64,000 bases of DNA from Rhinopomastus cyanomelas. Taxonomy: Eukaryota > Chordata > Aves > Bucerotiformes > Rhinopomastidae. Within the stretch, counting starts at the first letter, position 1, and every line of letters begins with the position of its first letter. Made by a program: the position numbers and the translations under genes. Where the stretch lies: assembly GCA_013400115.1 (NCBI GenBank), contig VXBP01007139.1:278727-342726 (forward strand), written 5' to 3'. Positions 52,101 through 56,715 of this stretch are shown here, piece by piece. A model generated the notes under the pieces. The model ran no database searches, was not told where the DNA came from, and was given only the letters and a program-made list of their open reading frames with translations.

Positions 52101-52110
52101 CAGCTTCTGA
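25007..52110 (+). CDS. ALS2CL: ALS2CL, ALS2 C-terminal-like protein (25 coding exons, 951 aa)
   Basis: Exons were read by homology to the ALS2CL family: 25007-25112, 25976-26168, 28581-28646, 29341-29506, 30348-30476, 30794-30913, 32719-32795, 33189-33255, 34044-34240, 36980-37045, 38004-38102, 39938-40096, 40225-40336, 42276-42353, 43819-43946, 44755-44928, 45964-46057, 46627-46784, 47768-47836, 48497-48670, 49419-49461, 50296-50357, 50567-50716, 51301-51397, 52039-52110. All introns are GT-AG, phases join exactly, and there is no internal stop. Residues 1-220 are DH-like and about 221-325 PH-like. Eight MORN motifs start near residues 362, 385, 413, 436, 462, 486, 509 and 532. A VPS9 domain covers about 750-945. 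Length agrees with the mammalian protein (about 950). Unlike ALS2/alsin it lacks RCC1-like repeats. Known of the family: it binds Rab5 and ALS2, has weak Rab5-GEF activity and affects endosome dynamics. The ATG lies 3 nt inside the exon, so an upstream 5' UTR exon must exist. Confidence 0.97.
25113..25975 (+). other. ALS2CL intron 1
   Basis: About 0.86 kb of unique sequence. I see no repeat or other feature. Confidence 0.85.
25976..26168 (+). CDS. ALS2CL: ALS2CL coding exon 2 (DH-like region)
   Basis: Acceptor 'cctcaaag', donor GTAAGT. It encodes residues 36-99, helical in character, beginning the degenerate DH (Dbl homology) region. The alternative AG two bases downstream would put a stop in frame, so 25976 is the right start. 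A sense-strand CR1 begins about 30 bp after the donor. Confidence 0.93.
26198..26478 (+). mobile_element. CR1 LINE fragment, sense, in ALS2CL intron 2
   Basis: It begins 'agtgttaagtgacaagtgaa' only about 30 bp after the exon 2 donor and ends 'ggtcttttccaacctaaaca' with 'actctatgtttctg'. Confidence 0.9.
26479..28209 (+). other. ALS2CL intron 2, non-CR1 part
   Basis: Unique sequence between two larger CR1 copies, interrupted only by a short CR1 3' tail near 27145-27212. It includes a moderately CpG-containing stretch near 26930-27130. No exon was recognised. Confidence 0.7.
27145..27212 (+). mobile_element. Short CR1 3' tail, sense
   Basis: 'gatcctacaggtctcttcca' with 'cttctgtgattctgtg' is only the last 60-70 bp of an element. 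Confidence 0.6.
28210..28560 (-). mobile_element. CR1 LINE fragment, antisense, abutting ALS2CL exon 3
   Basis: 'gttgctcattcctcgggaga', 'ccaccttgctccaatctcct' and 'cccttctctggaccagctcc' are reverse-complement CR1. It ends about 20-30 bp before the exon 3 acceptor. Confidence 0.88.
28581..28646 (+). CDS. ALS2CL: ALS2CL coding exon 3
   Basis: Acceptor 'tcatccacag', donor GTCAGT. It encodes QYFVTFANYAVVHGFEHATK and ends inside an Arg/Ser codon (phase 2). An antisense CR1 ends about 20-30 bp upstream, so the branchpoint and pyrimidine tract of this exon lie at or near the repeat edge. Confidence 0.92.
29341..29506 (+). CDS. ALS2CL: ALS2CL coding exon 4 (DH-like region)
   Basis: Acceptor 'catcttgcag', donor GTAGGA. 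It carries residues 122-177, including HKPMRDHIKQYILLLTKLNE, which corresponds to the 'HQPLAHHVQQYVLLL' block of mammalian ALS2CL, the best conserved helix of the DH-like domain. Ends in phase 0. Confidence 0.94.
29826..30262 (-). mobile_element. CR1 LINE fragment, antisense, with nested insert
   Basis: It starts 'agagaatcacagaatcatgg', passes 'tctgtccctaagctcctgat' and 'gcctgttccaaggcctgatg', and ends near 'cctccttttcttcagattaa'. A 44-bp foreign CR1 end interrupts it at 29956-29999. Confidence 0.92.
29956..29999 (-). mobile_element. 44-bp nested CR1-like 3' end
   Basis: 'atcacaggatcacagtatta' followed by 'ccaaggttggaagagacctc' is a CR1-type terminus placed inside the larger CR1. It is flanked by 'aacttt' on both sides (29950-29955 and 30000-30005). 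Removing it restores the usual 'acaactttgaaacatgtcca' of the host copy. Confidence 0.75.
30348..30476 (+). CDS. ALS2CL: ALS2CL coding exon 5
   Basis: Acceptor 'tttcatcag', donor GTGAGT; 43 whole codons (178-220), phase 0 at both ends. It encodes the last helices of the DH-like region, including KSLWKSLGYKLT. An antisense CR1 lies about 85 bp upstream in intron 4. Confidence 0.94.
30794..30913 (+). CDS. ALS2CL: ALS2CL coding exon 6 (start of PH-like region)
   Basis: Acceptor 'gttcctgctgcag', donor GTGAGC; 40 whole codons (221-260). DILCVPERRLLEDSKN and RILLFDDVLVLIQ are the conserved DH-PH linker and the first PH strands. A short sense CR1 tail begins within about 20 bp of the donor. Confidence 0.95.
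30925..31040 (+). mobile_element. Short CR1 3' end, sense, after ALS2CL exon 6
   Basis: 'ggttggactggatgatcttg' and 'ggtcttttccaaccttgatg' with 'attctatgattctgcga' form the last ~110 bp of an element that begins within about 20 bp of the exon 6 donor. Confidence 0.8.
31041..32718 (+). other. ALS2CL intron 6, unique part
   Basis: About 1.7 kb of unique sequence without a recognisable repeat or exon. This is one of the longest CR1-free intronic stretches in the gene. Confidence 0.7.
32719..32795 (+). CDS. ALS2CL: ALS2CL coding exon 7 (PH-like region)
   Basis: Acceptor 'tcttgttctag', donor GTAAGT. GNSFQSFDLKLVWVDENC aligns with the family 'HTFDLKLVWVD' strand. Ends in phase 2 within a Pro codon. 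Confidence 0.94.
33189..33255 (+). CDS. ALS2CL: ALS2CL coding exon 8 (PH-like region)
   Basis: Acceptor 'tttttgtttcacag', donor GTTTGC (weaker than consensus). PYGLRIVTPEETFFLATKDP matches the 'FHLLTPEEEFSFCAKD' segment of mammalian ALS2CL. Ends in phase 0 at residue 308. Confidence 0.94.
33740..33850 (+). mobile_element. CR1 LINE 3' fragment, sense
   Basis: 'actgccaatggcagggaggt' and 'tgtcctttccaacctaagcc' with 'attctgtgatgat'. A more diverged CR1-like stretch may extend left to about 33575. Confidence 0.75.
34044..34240 (+). CDS. ALS2CL: ALS2CL coding exon 9 (PH C-helix and first MORN)
   Basis: Acceptor 'ctctgcccccag', donor GTAAGA. AVWQWKLNQAVRQALNGKRD (from residue 309) is the PH C-terminal helix with Trp 311 and 313. 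The exon ends in the first MORN motif, YEGEWHWGKPHGK, at residues 362-374. It is more GC-rich than its flanks, as is usual for a constrained exon. Confidence 0.96.
34241..36979 (+). other. ALS2CL intron 9
   Basis: The longest intron (2.74 kb). Antisense CR1 fragments lie at about 35216-35600. The rest, 34241-35215 and 35600-36979, is unique sequence in which I see nothing further. Confidence 0.75.
35216..35600 (-). mobile_element. Two adjacent antisense CR1 fragments in ALS2CL intron 9
   Basis: The first is 35216-35312, 'ggaatcatagaatcattgta' with 'aaggacctccaggatcatca'. The second is from about 35320, 'aatgattcgagttggaagga', with 'gggcagagacacctctcacc' and 'caatctgttccagtgcctca'. Two 3' ends in one orientation mean two insertions. 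Confidence 0.85.
36980..37045 (+). CDS. ALS2CL: ALS2CL coding exon 10 (MORN 2)
   Basis: Acceptor 'cactttgcag', donor GTAAGC. GTLKWRDGRNHVGDFREGLE completes MORN 1 and begins MORN 2 (HVGDF at residues 385-389). Ends in phase 2 within a Gly codon. Confidence 0.95.
37582..37860 (-). mobile_element. CR1 LINE fragment, antisense, in ALS2CL intron 10
   Basis: 'agaatccataggttggaaaa', 'tgtccctaagctccacatct' and 'gggcagcctgttccaaggct' are reverse-complement CR1 of the 'gggttaatgg' subtype. Confidence 0.88.
38004..38102 (+). CDS. ALS2CL: ALS2CL coding exon 11 (MORN 3)
   Basis: Acceptor 'ccaccttgtag', donor GTAAGT. YDCYKCHWYEGKMRGYGICE spans MORN 3 (residues 413-429), which has Cys in place of the usual Gly of YxGxW, as in the mammalian 'YKCHW'. 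The first GTAAGT must be the donor, because reading past it hits TAA. Confidence 0.95.
38463..38825 (-). mobile_element. CR1 LINE fragment, antisense, in ALS2CL intron 11
   Basis: 'agaatagaatcacataatca', 'tccaatccccctgccacagc' and 'gccccttccagtgctctgcc' with 'aagtgtcttctcatatttat' identify it. Confidence 0.88.
38825..39822 (+). other. ALS2CL intron 11, unique part
   Basis: About 1 kb between CR1 fragments. I see no exon, repeat or RNA gene. Confidence 0.7.
39823..39900 (-). mobile_element. CR1 LINE 3' end, antisense, next to ALS2CL exon 12
   Basis: 'atcatagaatcatcaaggtt' and 'gaccttcaggatcatcaagt' with 'ccaactgtctgccc'. It ends about 35-40 bp before the exon 12 acceptor. Confidence 0.82.
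39938..40096 (+). CDS. ALS2CL: ALS2CL coding exon 12 (MORN 4 and 5)
   Basis: Acceptor 'ctccctccctgcag', donor GTAACG. It encodes VYKGYFKDDVRQGFG (MORN 4, residue 435 on) and YTGQWENDKKNGYG (MORN 5, residue 462 on). An antisense CR1 fragment ends only about 35 bp upstream of the acceptor. Confidence 0.96.
40225..40336 (+). CDS. ALS2CL: ALS2CL coding exon 13 (MORN 6 and 7)
   Basis: Acceptor 'cttttgcattccag', donor GTGAGT. YIGTWLDDHKHGQG is MORN 6 (residue 486 on), and CYQRTFHADKMV starts MORN 7 (residue 509 on) with Arg replacing the central Gly. The ending GTGGTGAG offers two donors 3 nt apart; the downstream one keeps the family's Val. Confidence 0.94.
40612..40690 (-). mobile_element. CR1 LINE 3' end, antisense
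   Basis: 'atcacagagtggtttagctt' followed by 'ggaaggggtcatagagatca' is the terminus only. Confidence 0.75.
41190..41705 (-). mobile_element. CR1 LINE fragment, antisense, about 500 bp
   Basis: It runs from 'aatcacagaacagcttaggt' through 'gggcagggacacctctcacc', 'gttccagtacctcagcaccc' and 'ggtactggaaggctgctaga'. It closely resembles the copy at 58935-59390 in both sequence and strand. Confidence 0.9.
42276..42353 (+). CDS. ALS2CL: ALS2CL coding exon 14 (MORN 7/8)
   Basis: The acceptor 'tttcaaatgaag' is atypical, with a purine-rich last stretch, but it is the only site that joins in phase 0 and restores DKMV-GSGILL as in the family. The donor is GTAAGC. VYEGNFTEDLTFVGK is MORN 8, residue 531 on. 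Confidence 0.91.
42354..43818 (+). other. ALS2CL intron 14
   Basis: About 1.46 kb of unique sequence with no CR1 noticed. The antisense frames open across 43666-44205 overlap exon 15 and are not supported as a gene. Confidence 0.75.
43819..43946 (+). CDS. ALS2CL: ALS2CL coding exon 15
   Basis: Acceptor 'tctctgtctcag', donor GTGAGC. It contains GKLSFANGFILEGTFTNKLG and GLQTHGIL, equivalent to mammalian 'GKVTFPNGFTLEGSFGSGAGRGLHTQGVL'. It closes the MORN region at about residue 570. Ends in phase 2 within an Ala codon. Confidence 0.95.
44755..44928 (+). CDS. ALS2CL: ALS2CL coding exon 16
   Basis: Acceptor 'ttatgttttgcag', donor GTGTGA (minimal consensus). QLGLEEFPVEKRWKGIYDQF and FHIQTSKELRKSQECLFC match the family linker between the MORN repeats and the VPS9 module. 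Residues 588-645. Confidence 0.95.
45057..45575 (-). mobile_element. CR1 LINE fragment, antisense, about 520 bp, in ALS2CL intron 16
   Basis: 'agactcacaggattgtttag', 'ccctgatcagtctgggccag', 'gtacaacttgaggctgtttc' and 'ctcctcaaagcaatggtgct' are reverse-complement CR1 of the 'gggccaggcctg' subtype. Confidence 0.9.
45964..46057 (+). CDS. ALS2CL: ALS2CL coding exon 17
   Basis: Acceptor 'ctctcatctttccag', donor GTGAAG. EDILEELVQHQGLESLQSYL corresponds to 'MEDILEELLQHREPKALQLYL'. Residues 646-677, ends in phase 0. Confidence 0.94.
46627..46784 (+). CDS. ALS2CL: ALS2CL coding exon 18 (helical bundle before VPS9)
   Basis: Acceptor 'ctgttgtgcag', donor GTAAGT. LHPLGKLLKALMIAFQATYS and GANRHLLTMAQEEVKYYAKK are strongly conserved helices. 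Residues 678-729, phase 2 end. Confidence 0.95.
46855..47008 (+). mobile_element. CR1 LINE 3' fragment, sense, in ALS2CL intron 18
   Basis: 'agacattcaatgtcaagctg', 'ggttagactggatgacctaa' and 'taggtcccttccagcccaac' with 'attctatgattctttga'. Confidence 0.85.
47020..47240 (-). mobile_element. CR1 LINE fragment, antisense, head to the previous copy
   Basis: 'catagaatcactgaatgtgc', 'aagggacctccaaaggtcat' and 'ccaggcaacctgtt'-like blocks. It and the preceding sense copy meet 3' end to 3' end with about 12 bp between. Confidence 0.85.
47508..47575 (+). mobile_element. Short CR1 3' tail, sense
   Basis: 'attggactagatgatctttc' and 'gaggtcccttccaatcccta' with 'atgattctgtg' is the last ~65 bp only. Confidence 0.75.
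47768..47836 (+). CDS. ALS2CL: ALS2CL coding exon 19
   Basis: Acceptor 'gcttctcttctag', donor GTTTGT (weak). GLLHLALEQKGQLPAKCVDG equals mammalian 'GLLRVALERKGQALEEDEDT'. The second half is a variable linker. Ends in phase 2 inside a Ser codon. Confidence 0.9.
48497..48670 (+). CDS. ALS2CL: ALS2CL coding exon 20 (VPS9 start)
   Basis: Acceptor 'tttcctctgccacag', donor GTAAGT. VVLPLILPCFYPELFMLYML and LYCQGIVDLSLFPDIKLLEF are highly conserved and start the VPS9 domain. The same frame stays open about 49 codons upstream of the acceptor, to an ATG at 48348, within intron 19. Confidence 0.95.
49419..49461 (+). CDS. ALS2CL: ALS2CL coding exon 21 (43-nt small exon)
   Basis: Acceptor 'atctccttctag', donor GTGAGA. 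It encodes KHLWPLKDLTLTTNQ, identical in pattern to the mammalian 'KHLWPLKDLTLTSRQ'. It is the smallest coding exon of the gene and ends in phase 0. Confidence 0.94.
49661..50140 (-). mobile_element. CR1 LINE fragment, antisense, about 480 bp, in ALS2CL intron 21
   Basis: 'gtcatagaatcatctgatgt', 'aagggactgttcaaggtcgt', 'ttagattaagattgtcaccc' and 'tccaggctgaacatctgtaa' are reverse-complement CR1. Confidence 0.88.
50296..50357 (+). CDS. ALS2CL: ALS2CL coding exon 22 (VPS9)
   Basis: Acceptor 'gtctctctttcag', donor GTAAGT. RRSLIKDKCFLSATECLQKL matches 'RDKCFLSATECLQKI'. It is 62 nt, residues 826-845, ending inside an Ile codon. Confidence 0.95.
50567..50716 (+). CDS. ALS2CL: ALS2CL coding exon 23 (VPS9 core)
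   Basis: Acceptor 'tttttacactgacag', donor GTAAGT. TTVDPREKLVILQKTYEEIE leads into YKLPMDDLLPLLMYVVSRAK. Asp882-Asp883 and Pro886 are the canonical VPS9 'DDLLP' residues that contact Rab switch regions. Confidence 0.96.
51301..51397 (+). CDS. ALS2CL: ALS2CL coding exon 24 (VPS9 core)
   Basis: Acceptor 'ttttgtcttccccag', donor GTAAAG. IQHLGAEIHLIRDLMDP and GGLYDFLLTALE provide Tyr920 and Thr925, the second conserved VPS9 surface. Residues 896-928, ends in phase 0. Confidence 0.96.
51556..51910 (-). mobile_element. CR1 LINE fragment, antisense, in ALS2CL intron 24, contains one N
   Basis: 'aatcacagaattgttttggt', 'tggaaaagacctttgaaatt' and 'ttcatggctctgtgctgggc'. The order of blocks is rearranged, and 51626 is an unresolved base. 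Confidence 0.82.
52039..52110 (+). CDS. ALS2CL: ALS2CL coding exon 25 (stop codon)
   Basis: Acceptor 'ctgtttctttgcccag'. It encodes SCYEHIQRMRLNQRENCHVS and three more residues, with a TGA stop at 52108-52110. SCYEHIQ is the conserved end of the VPS9 module; the short tail is variable between species. Confidence 0.95.
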   Translation, partial: SCYEHIQRMRLNQRENCHVSHSF

Positions 52111-53140
52111 GCCTGATGAACTGCAAGAAGCCTGATGCACTTTCTTGACCAAACACTGTGGGATGAAGAAGCAGTCATGACACTGCTCCTGGCTGCTGTC
52201 AAAATGGGGAGAATGGTTCTTTCTCAGCTGAGGGTTTCTTGCTGGGCTTTCTCTTAGGCTAGCTGGGAACACAAAGCACAGACACGTGGATGCCATGAGC
52301 TGAAATCCTTCAACAGGAGCTGGGGAATCTACTCGTGGAACGTGGCCGCCATCTCTTTTGTAGTAGTCTTTTATACTTCTCCTTCCCTGCCTTGAAACCT
52401 CAATGTGAGGCAGAGGAAGTTCTTTTATAGAAACCAGTCAAATGAAACCAGAAGAATCAGTCCTGTTGGGATTGTTTCTGGTTGGCAGGAATGTGGTGCA
52501 GACAGGAGAGGCCACCTGTGCTCTCCTAAACAACCTGGCCCTGCCGTGAGGTGGCTCTTCCTATATCCCCAAGGGGAAGGTTTGTCTACTCCTTGCCTAC
52601 ACTCAACACATTGTAAAGCTGCTATGGACTAACTGTTTCAGGATACTCACGAGTGTGTATTTATGCGCCGTGGACTCCTGTTGCATCTCAGGGATTTCAC
52701 ACTTGCACCTTGGACATGCTTGTGCTGCTTTGTAGCTCCGTGGGGTTTTGGCGTGCGCTGAAGAGAAGGGGACAGATGTTGCCCTGGGGTGAGAAATCCA
52801 AGATCCCAGTGAGAAGAAACACAAAAAGCACCCAGCGTTCTCCACCAGACCCACTGGGTTTTTCCTTAGGTGATGACAGACCACTCACTGCTGTCAGTGG
52901 GGGACAAACTGGATTGGAACTGGGCAGGGGTTTATGCTGCCTTTGTAAAAGGTGAAGAGGTATTTAGGGTCCTGTTCATCCCAGACAAAACCAGCAATGC
53001 TCAAGTTGCACACTTAGAGCAAAATTTTAACCTGCTTTTTATTTTTTTACTGTTTGATTTTAAATTGTCCAGGTGTGTGACTCTAGGAGAAGAAAACTCT
53101 ACAGGCTCTTTGCTCCTATTTATCACAAGTATTATGTTTT

Positions 53141-53146
53141 AATAAA
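53141..53146 (+). terminator. ALS2CL: Polyadenylation signal AATAAA (proximal)
   Basis: A canonical AATAAA sits in AT-rich context about 1.03 kb after the ALS2CL stop. It is one of two candidate signals for 3' end formation. Confidence 0.65.
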
Positions 53147-53223
53147 TAGTACATGGATGACAATAGTTAATATATTGGTATGAGAGTATCTTAACATATG
53201 TTTTACAGTTAACTTTGTATTTA

Positions 53224-53229
53224 AATAAA
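53224..53229 (+). terminator. ALS2CL: Polyadenylation signal AATAAA (distal)
   Basis: A second canonical AATAAA lies 83 bp after the first, followed by T-rich and GT-containing sequence suited to a downstream element. This is the likelier main signal. Confidence 0.7.
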
Positions 53230-53644
53230 GCTGCTTAATTTTTAAAGAGAAATTCCAGGCTTGGATACTTCTTACTCCCATCTCATTGCTGTCTTCTGGC
53301 ATTCCAAGAAATAGTTTTCCTCCACTGTACTTTATGTGCAGGTCTGCTACTGCCTTAATCCTTTATGGGAATGGAGAATCTGAACCACAAATTCATTTCC
53401 TAATGCAATTGCAAGAGAGATTAAATCAATACAACAAATTTCTGTACTTTTCTTCCCTGCTTAATCACTAAGGAGAACATGGCTTGAAGACCATCTCCAG
53501 CAATTAAACAACTATTTTTTTACCCTGTCGTCTCAGACCAAAGACACTAAGAGTGGTGAAGGAGGGTTGTTAGATCTATCTTCAGAGCTACAGCAGAGCA
53601 GCTGAGACTCACCTATCACTTTAGCTATCCTGGCCTATCTTACC

Positions 53645-53800
53645 ATAGAATGCTAGAGTGGTTGGGGTTGGGACTTTAAAAACCATCTACTTCCAACCCC
53701 CTGCCACAGACAGGGACACCTCTCGCCGGGCCAGGTTGGCCAGAGTCACATCCAACCTGACTTTGAACACTTCAGGGATGGGGCATGTTCTTCCTTCAAG
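53645..53800 (-). mobile_element. CR1 LINE fragment, antisense
   Basis: 'catagaatgctagagtggtt', 'ccccctgccacagacaggga' and 'cacctctcgccgggccaggt' mark a truncated copy just beyond the ALS2CL 3' UTR. Confidence 0.82.
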
Positions 53801-54112
53801 ATGTTCTGTGGAACTAAGTGCAGAAATGATGCCTCTTCCCTGAGAACTGCTGCCTGGATTTTGGTTCACCCCAAACTCATCCTGGTGAGGATGGAGTCTG
53901 CTGGTGAGGAAAGTGTCTAAGTTGAGCCTGGGTTCCTGATGTAAAAGCTAGACTTGTGTTTTTGCTGGTTTTTACACAGCAAAGCTGAGCAGCTCCAGCT
54001 TCATGGGATGTGAAATGAAGGTATCATTCAAAGTGCAGTGTTTCAAGTGGTTGGTGCCCAGTTGCACAGCATGCAGTAAGACTGGAGAGTTGCAAGACCA
54101 AACCCGTGCTTT

Positions 54113-54845
54113 CACAGAATCATTCACGTTGGAAGAGACCTTTCTGACAAGGTCACCATTAATCTCTGTCCCTCACATCTCCACCACCTCCAGACCCCTC
54201 CAGGGTTGTGGACTCCACCACTACCCTGGGCAGCCTGGGCCAGGCCTGTTCAATCCTTTAGCAGAATAAATTGTTCCTCCTTAGGGACAACCTGAACTTC
54301 CCGCAGCAAAACCTGAGGCTGTTTCCACTCATCCTGTCACTTATTTCTCGGGAGAAGAGACCAACTTCCATCTCACTCCAACCTCCTGAAATTCAAGGTT
54401 GCTGGTGAAAGCAAGGTCTGCCCTGACCCTCCTTTTCTCCAGTTCAACCCACTCAGTTCCCTCAGCCTCTCCTCCAAGCTTTAGTGCTCCAGACCCTTCT
54501 GCAGCTCCACTCCTGTTCTCTGGACCCACGCCACGTCCTTCTCGCAGTAAGCATCTCAAAACTGAATCCAGAATTTGAGGTGCAGCCCCACCAGTGTCCA
54601 GGACAGGGGGACAATCCCTGCCCTGGTCCTGCTGGCTGTACCAGTGCTGACACAAGCCACAATGCTTTTGGCCTTCTCTGCCACATGCTGGCTCATCTCC
54701 AGCAACTAGTGACCAACCACCACCACAGGTCCTTTTCCCCGAGCAGTTTGCAGCCACTCTGCCCTAGCCTGGAGCAGTGCAGGTGGTTGGAGTGGCCTGA
54801 GGCCAGGACCCTTGCTAAACCTCAGCCCACTGAGCTCCTATAGCT
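54113..54845 (-). mobile_element. CR1 LINE fragment, antisense, about 730 bp
   Basis: 'cacagaatcattcacgttgg', 'gggcagcctgggccaggcct', 'gtcacttatttctcgggaga', 'gacccttctgcagctccact' and 'gaggtgcagccccaccagtg' cover one of the longest copies here. Its coding strand is minus and its reading frame is broken. Confidence 0.9.
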
Positions 54846-55077
54846 CCAGCCATACCCACCACTGATTGTCAGCTTTAATTCACCATTCCTCACCTCTAGG
54901 AGATCTTCATGCTTCCATAAAGAGGCAAGCTCCAGCTGCCTGTCCTTGAGAATGTAAACAGCTTGAAGAACAGCTGTGAACTTTTCAGTTCGGATTTGCT
55001 TACAACTGGCCCTTTTCCAGTCTAAAGAAACACCCTGCCAGAAGGTTAAATCACTGAGATGTAATCACAGCTATTAT

Positions 55078-55102
55078 AAAAAAAAAAAGCAGTTTTTTTT
55101 TT
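55078..55102. repeat. A11/T10 inverted homopolymer pair
   Basis: An 11-base A run and a 10-base T run are separated by four bases (gcag). Confidence 0.8.
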
Positions 55103-55567
55103 ATCCTACATCACTCCATGTTCTAGATATTGATTTTCTCCTTTCAGGTACCACTTTCCACTCCAAAGTGCAGAGTTTCTACTAGAAAAGAGAGGACATG
55201 CAAAACTACATGCACATACAAATGTCACAGGAGTATCTAGAAAACAATGTGCTTAGGTCTGTTTTTTTTCAGCCTACCTATTGCACTTTCTAAACCTACA
55301 GGTTTATCAGTTGCTCTTACTGGTCACCCTGTTGAAAGACTGAGGAAGCTCTTGAGCAGTAATTCAAGTGAAGCCCCCAAAAGAGGTGACTAAGGTAACA
55401 GTGTGCAGCCATTTGTGCTTCTAGGCTTTCTCATCAACCAGTAAAAGCAAGTGGGATACACTGCCAGGAAGACGCTGTTTTGAGCCCAAGGGTAGCATTC
55501 AGGTTGCAAATTGTGCTCTGTAACCATGCAAGGAGGTGCTGTTTGGTGTGGTAGCAGCATGGCTTTT

Positions 55568-55665
55568 CACAGAATCAGAGGAGCTTTGGTTGGAAGAGAC
55601 TTTTAAGATCCTTACATCCAACCTTCAACCCAGCACTGCTGGGTTATGACTAAACCATGTCTGTA
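55568..55665 (-). mobile_element. CR1 LINE 3' end, antisense
   Basis: 'cacagaatcagaggagcttt' with 'ggttggaagagacttttaag' and 'caacccagcactgctgggtt'. Confidence 0.8.
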
Positions 55666-56403
55666 GACATGGGAGATGGATTAGGAGATGGGTAATACAA
55701 GGCTACTTGCTAGTTTCCCTGCCTTGAAATAGGGTGTGGAAATGTGAGAGTATACCCAAGTTCCCCTTTTTGAGCTTGGCTGCATCATATGCTTAAATTA
55801 ATAGTGACAAATAGTCTGCAATTAGGTTCCTGATCACTGTGTTCAGTTAAATCTTGGAGGTGTAAAAAGGCTTGACCCTACCTAAGACTCAGCCGTGGCA
55901 AGATGCCACTAGTACAGCTGGTACTTCCACGTCCAGGCTACAGCTCTTGAGCCAGCTCAGGCTTCAAGAGAAGTGAATTAGCCAAAGCCCCTTAAAAAAA
56001 CCTCTACTGAATAGTTGAGCTGCACCTGGAAGCAGGATAAATCTTACACCTGTGATCAGACAAAGCTGAGCTTACCTGCTGGAGCCATGGGAGGGAACAT
56101 GGTGCAGACCACAGCTATATCAGTGTCCAGTTCTGACAGACCCAAGCTTGAGCTACAGAGAATTTCTGTTCCCTCTCCTGCACCAGCAGGGCTCAAAGGA
56201 TAAGCCTAACGTGACTTCGGTTCAAATTTGTTCCTGTCCAATTACTCAAGAGTATTTTTCACTTGAATCTACTCTCTCCCCACTCTATGTTAAAGGCTCT
56301 TTGTACTTCACAGCTATTATTAAACAGGGAGGAGTTGGGTTCTTCTACAAAACACCCATTTTTTCAGCGATTCCTCTTCTAAAGCCCTGACTAAATAGGA
56401 AGG

Positions 56404-56715
56404 TTAGAGTAGGGCTGTATCGATCGCTGCTTTCAAGTGGTGGAGCAATGCCTCCGGAGGTGGAGAAAGCGAGGTCAGGTCCAGCTTCTTGAAATCTTCA
56501 TTAGCACTCAATGATGTTAACACCTTCACAGTCCTCTTCAAATCAAACACTGCGTGGAGCATGCCCAAGGTAGAAATGGCAGCTTTCGGCGTGTTCTTGG
56601 CTGAAGCTTCATCATCGAGGCCATTTTCCAACACCGAAATCCTGTTCTCTGCAATAACTTTGAGGAAGTTGTAGAACTCTTTGTAGTCTATGCCAGTGCA
56701 GGACTTCATGATCAG
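56404..56715 (-). CDS. JMJD4: JMJD4 coding exon 6 (stop codon)
   Basis: Acceptor 'ttcttacttctccag'. It encodes LIMKSCTGIDYKEFYNFLKV and the variable C-terminal helical part up to the TAA at 56406-56404. No canonical AATAAA was noticed on the minus strand close downstream, so the 3' UTR end is not defined. Confidence 0.95.
   Translation of the reverse strand: MIMKSCTGIDYKEFYNFLKVIAENRISVLENGLDDEASAKNTPKAAISTLGMLHAVFDLKRTVKVLTSLSANEDFKKLDLTSLSPPPEALLHHLKAAIDTALL

Larger units (their letters stand above)
52111..53250 (+). other. ALS2CL: ALS2CL 3' UTR
   Basis: About 1.1 kb of unique, CR1-free sequence runs from the TGA to just beyond the second polyadenylation signal. The last 250 bases become strongly AT-rich, as expected before cleavage. 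The exact cleavage site is inferred from the signal positions, not observed. Confidence 0.75.
53251..56403. other. Spacer between convergent ALS2CL and JMJD4
   Basis: It contains three antisense CR1 regions (53645-53800, 54113-54845, 55568-55665). The remaining unique sequence at 53251-53644, 54846-55567 and 55666-56403 includes the undefined JMJD4 3' UTR at its right edge and an A-run/T-run pair at 55078-55102. Confidence 0.75.

Noticed and set aside
54341..54757. 138-codon minus-strand open frame
   Set aside because: It lies wholly within an antisense CR1 copy; this is retroelement-derived sequence, not a host gene.
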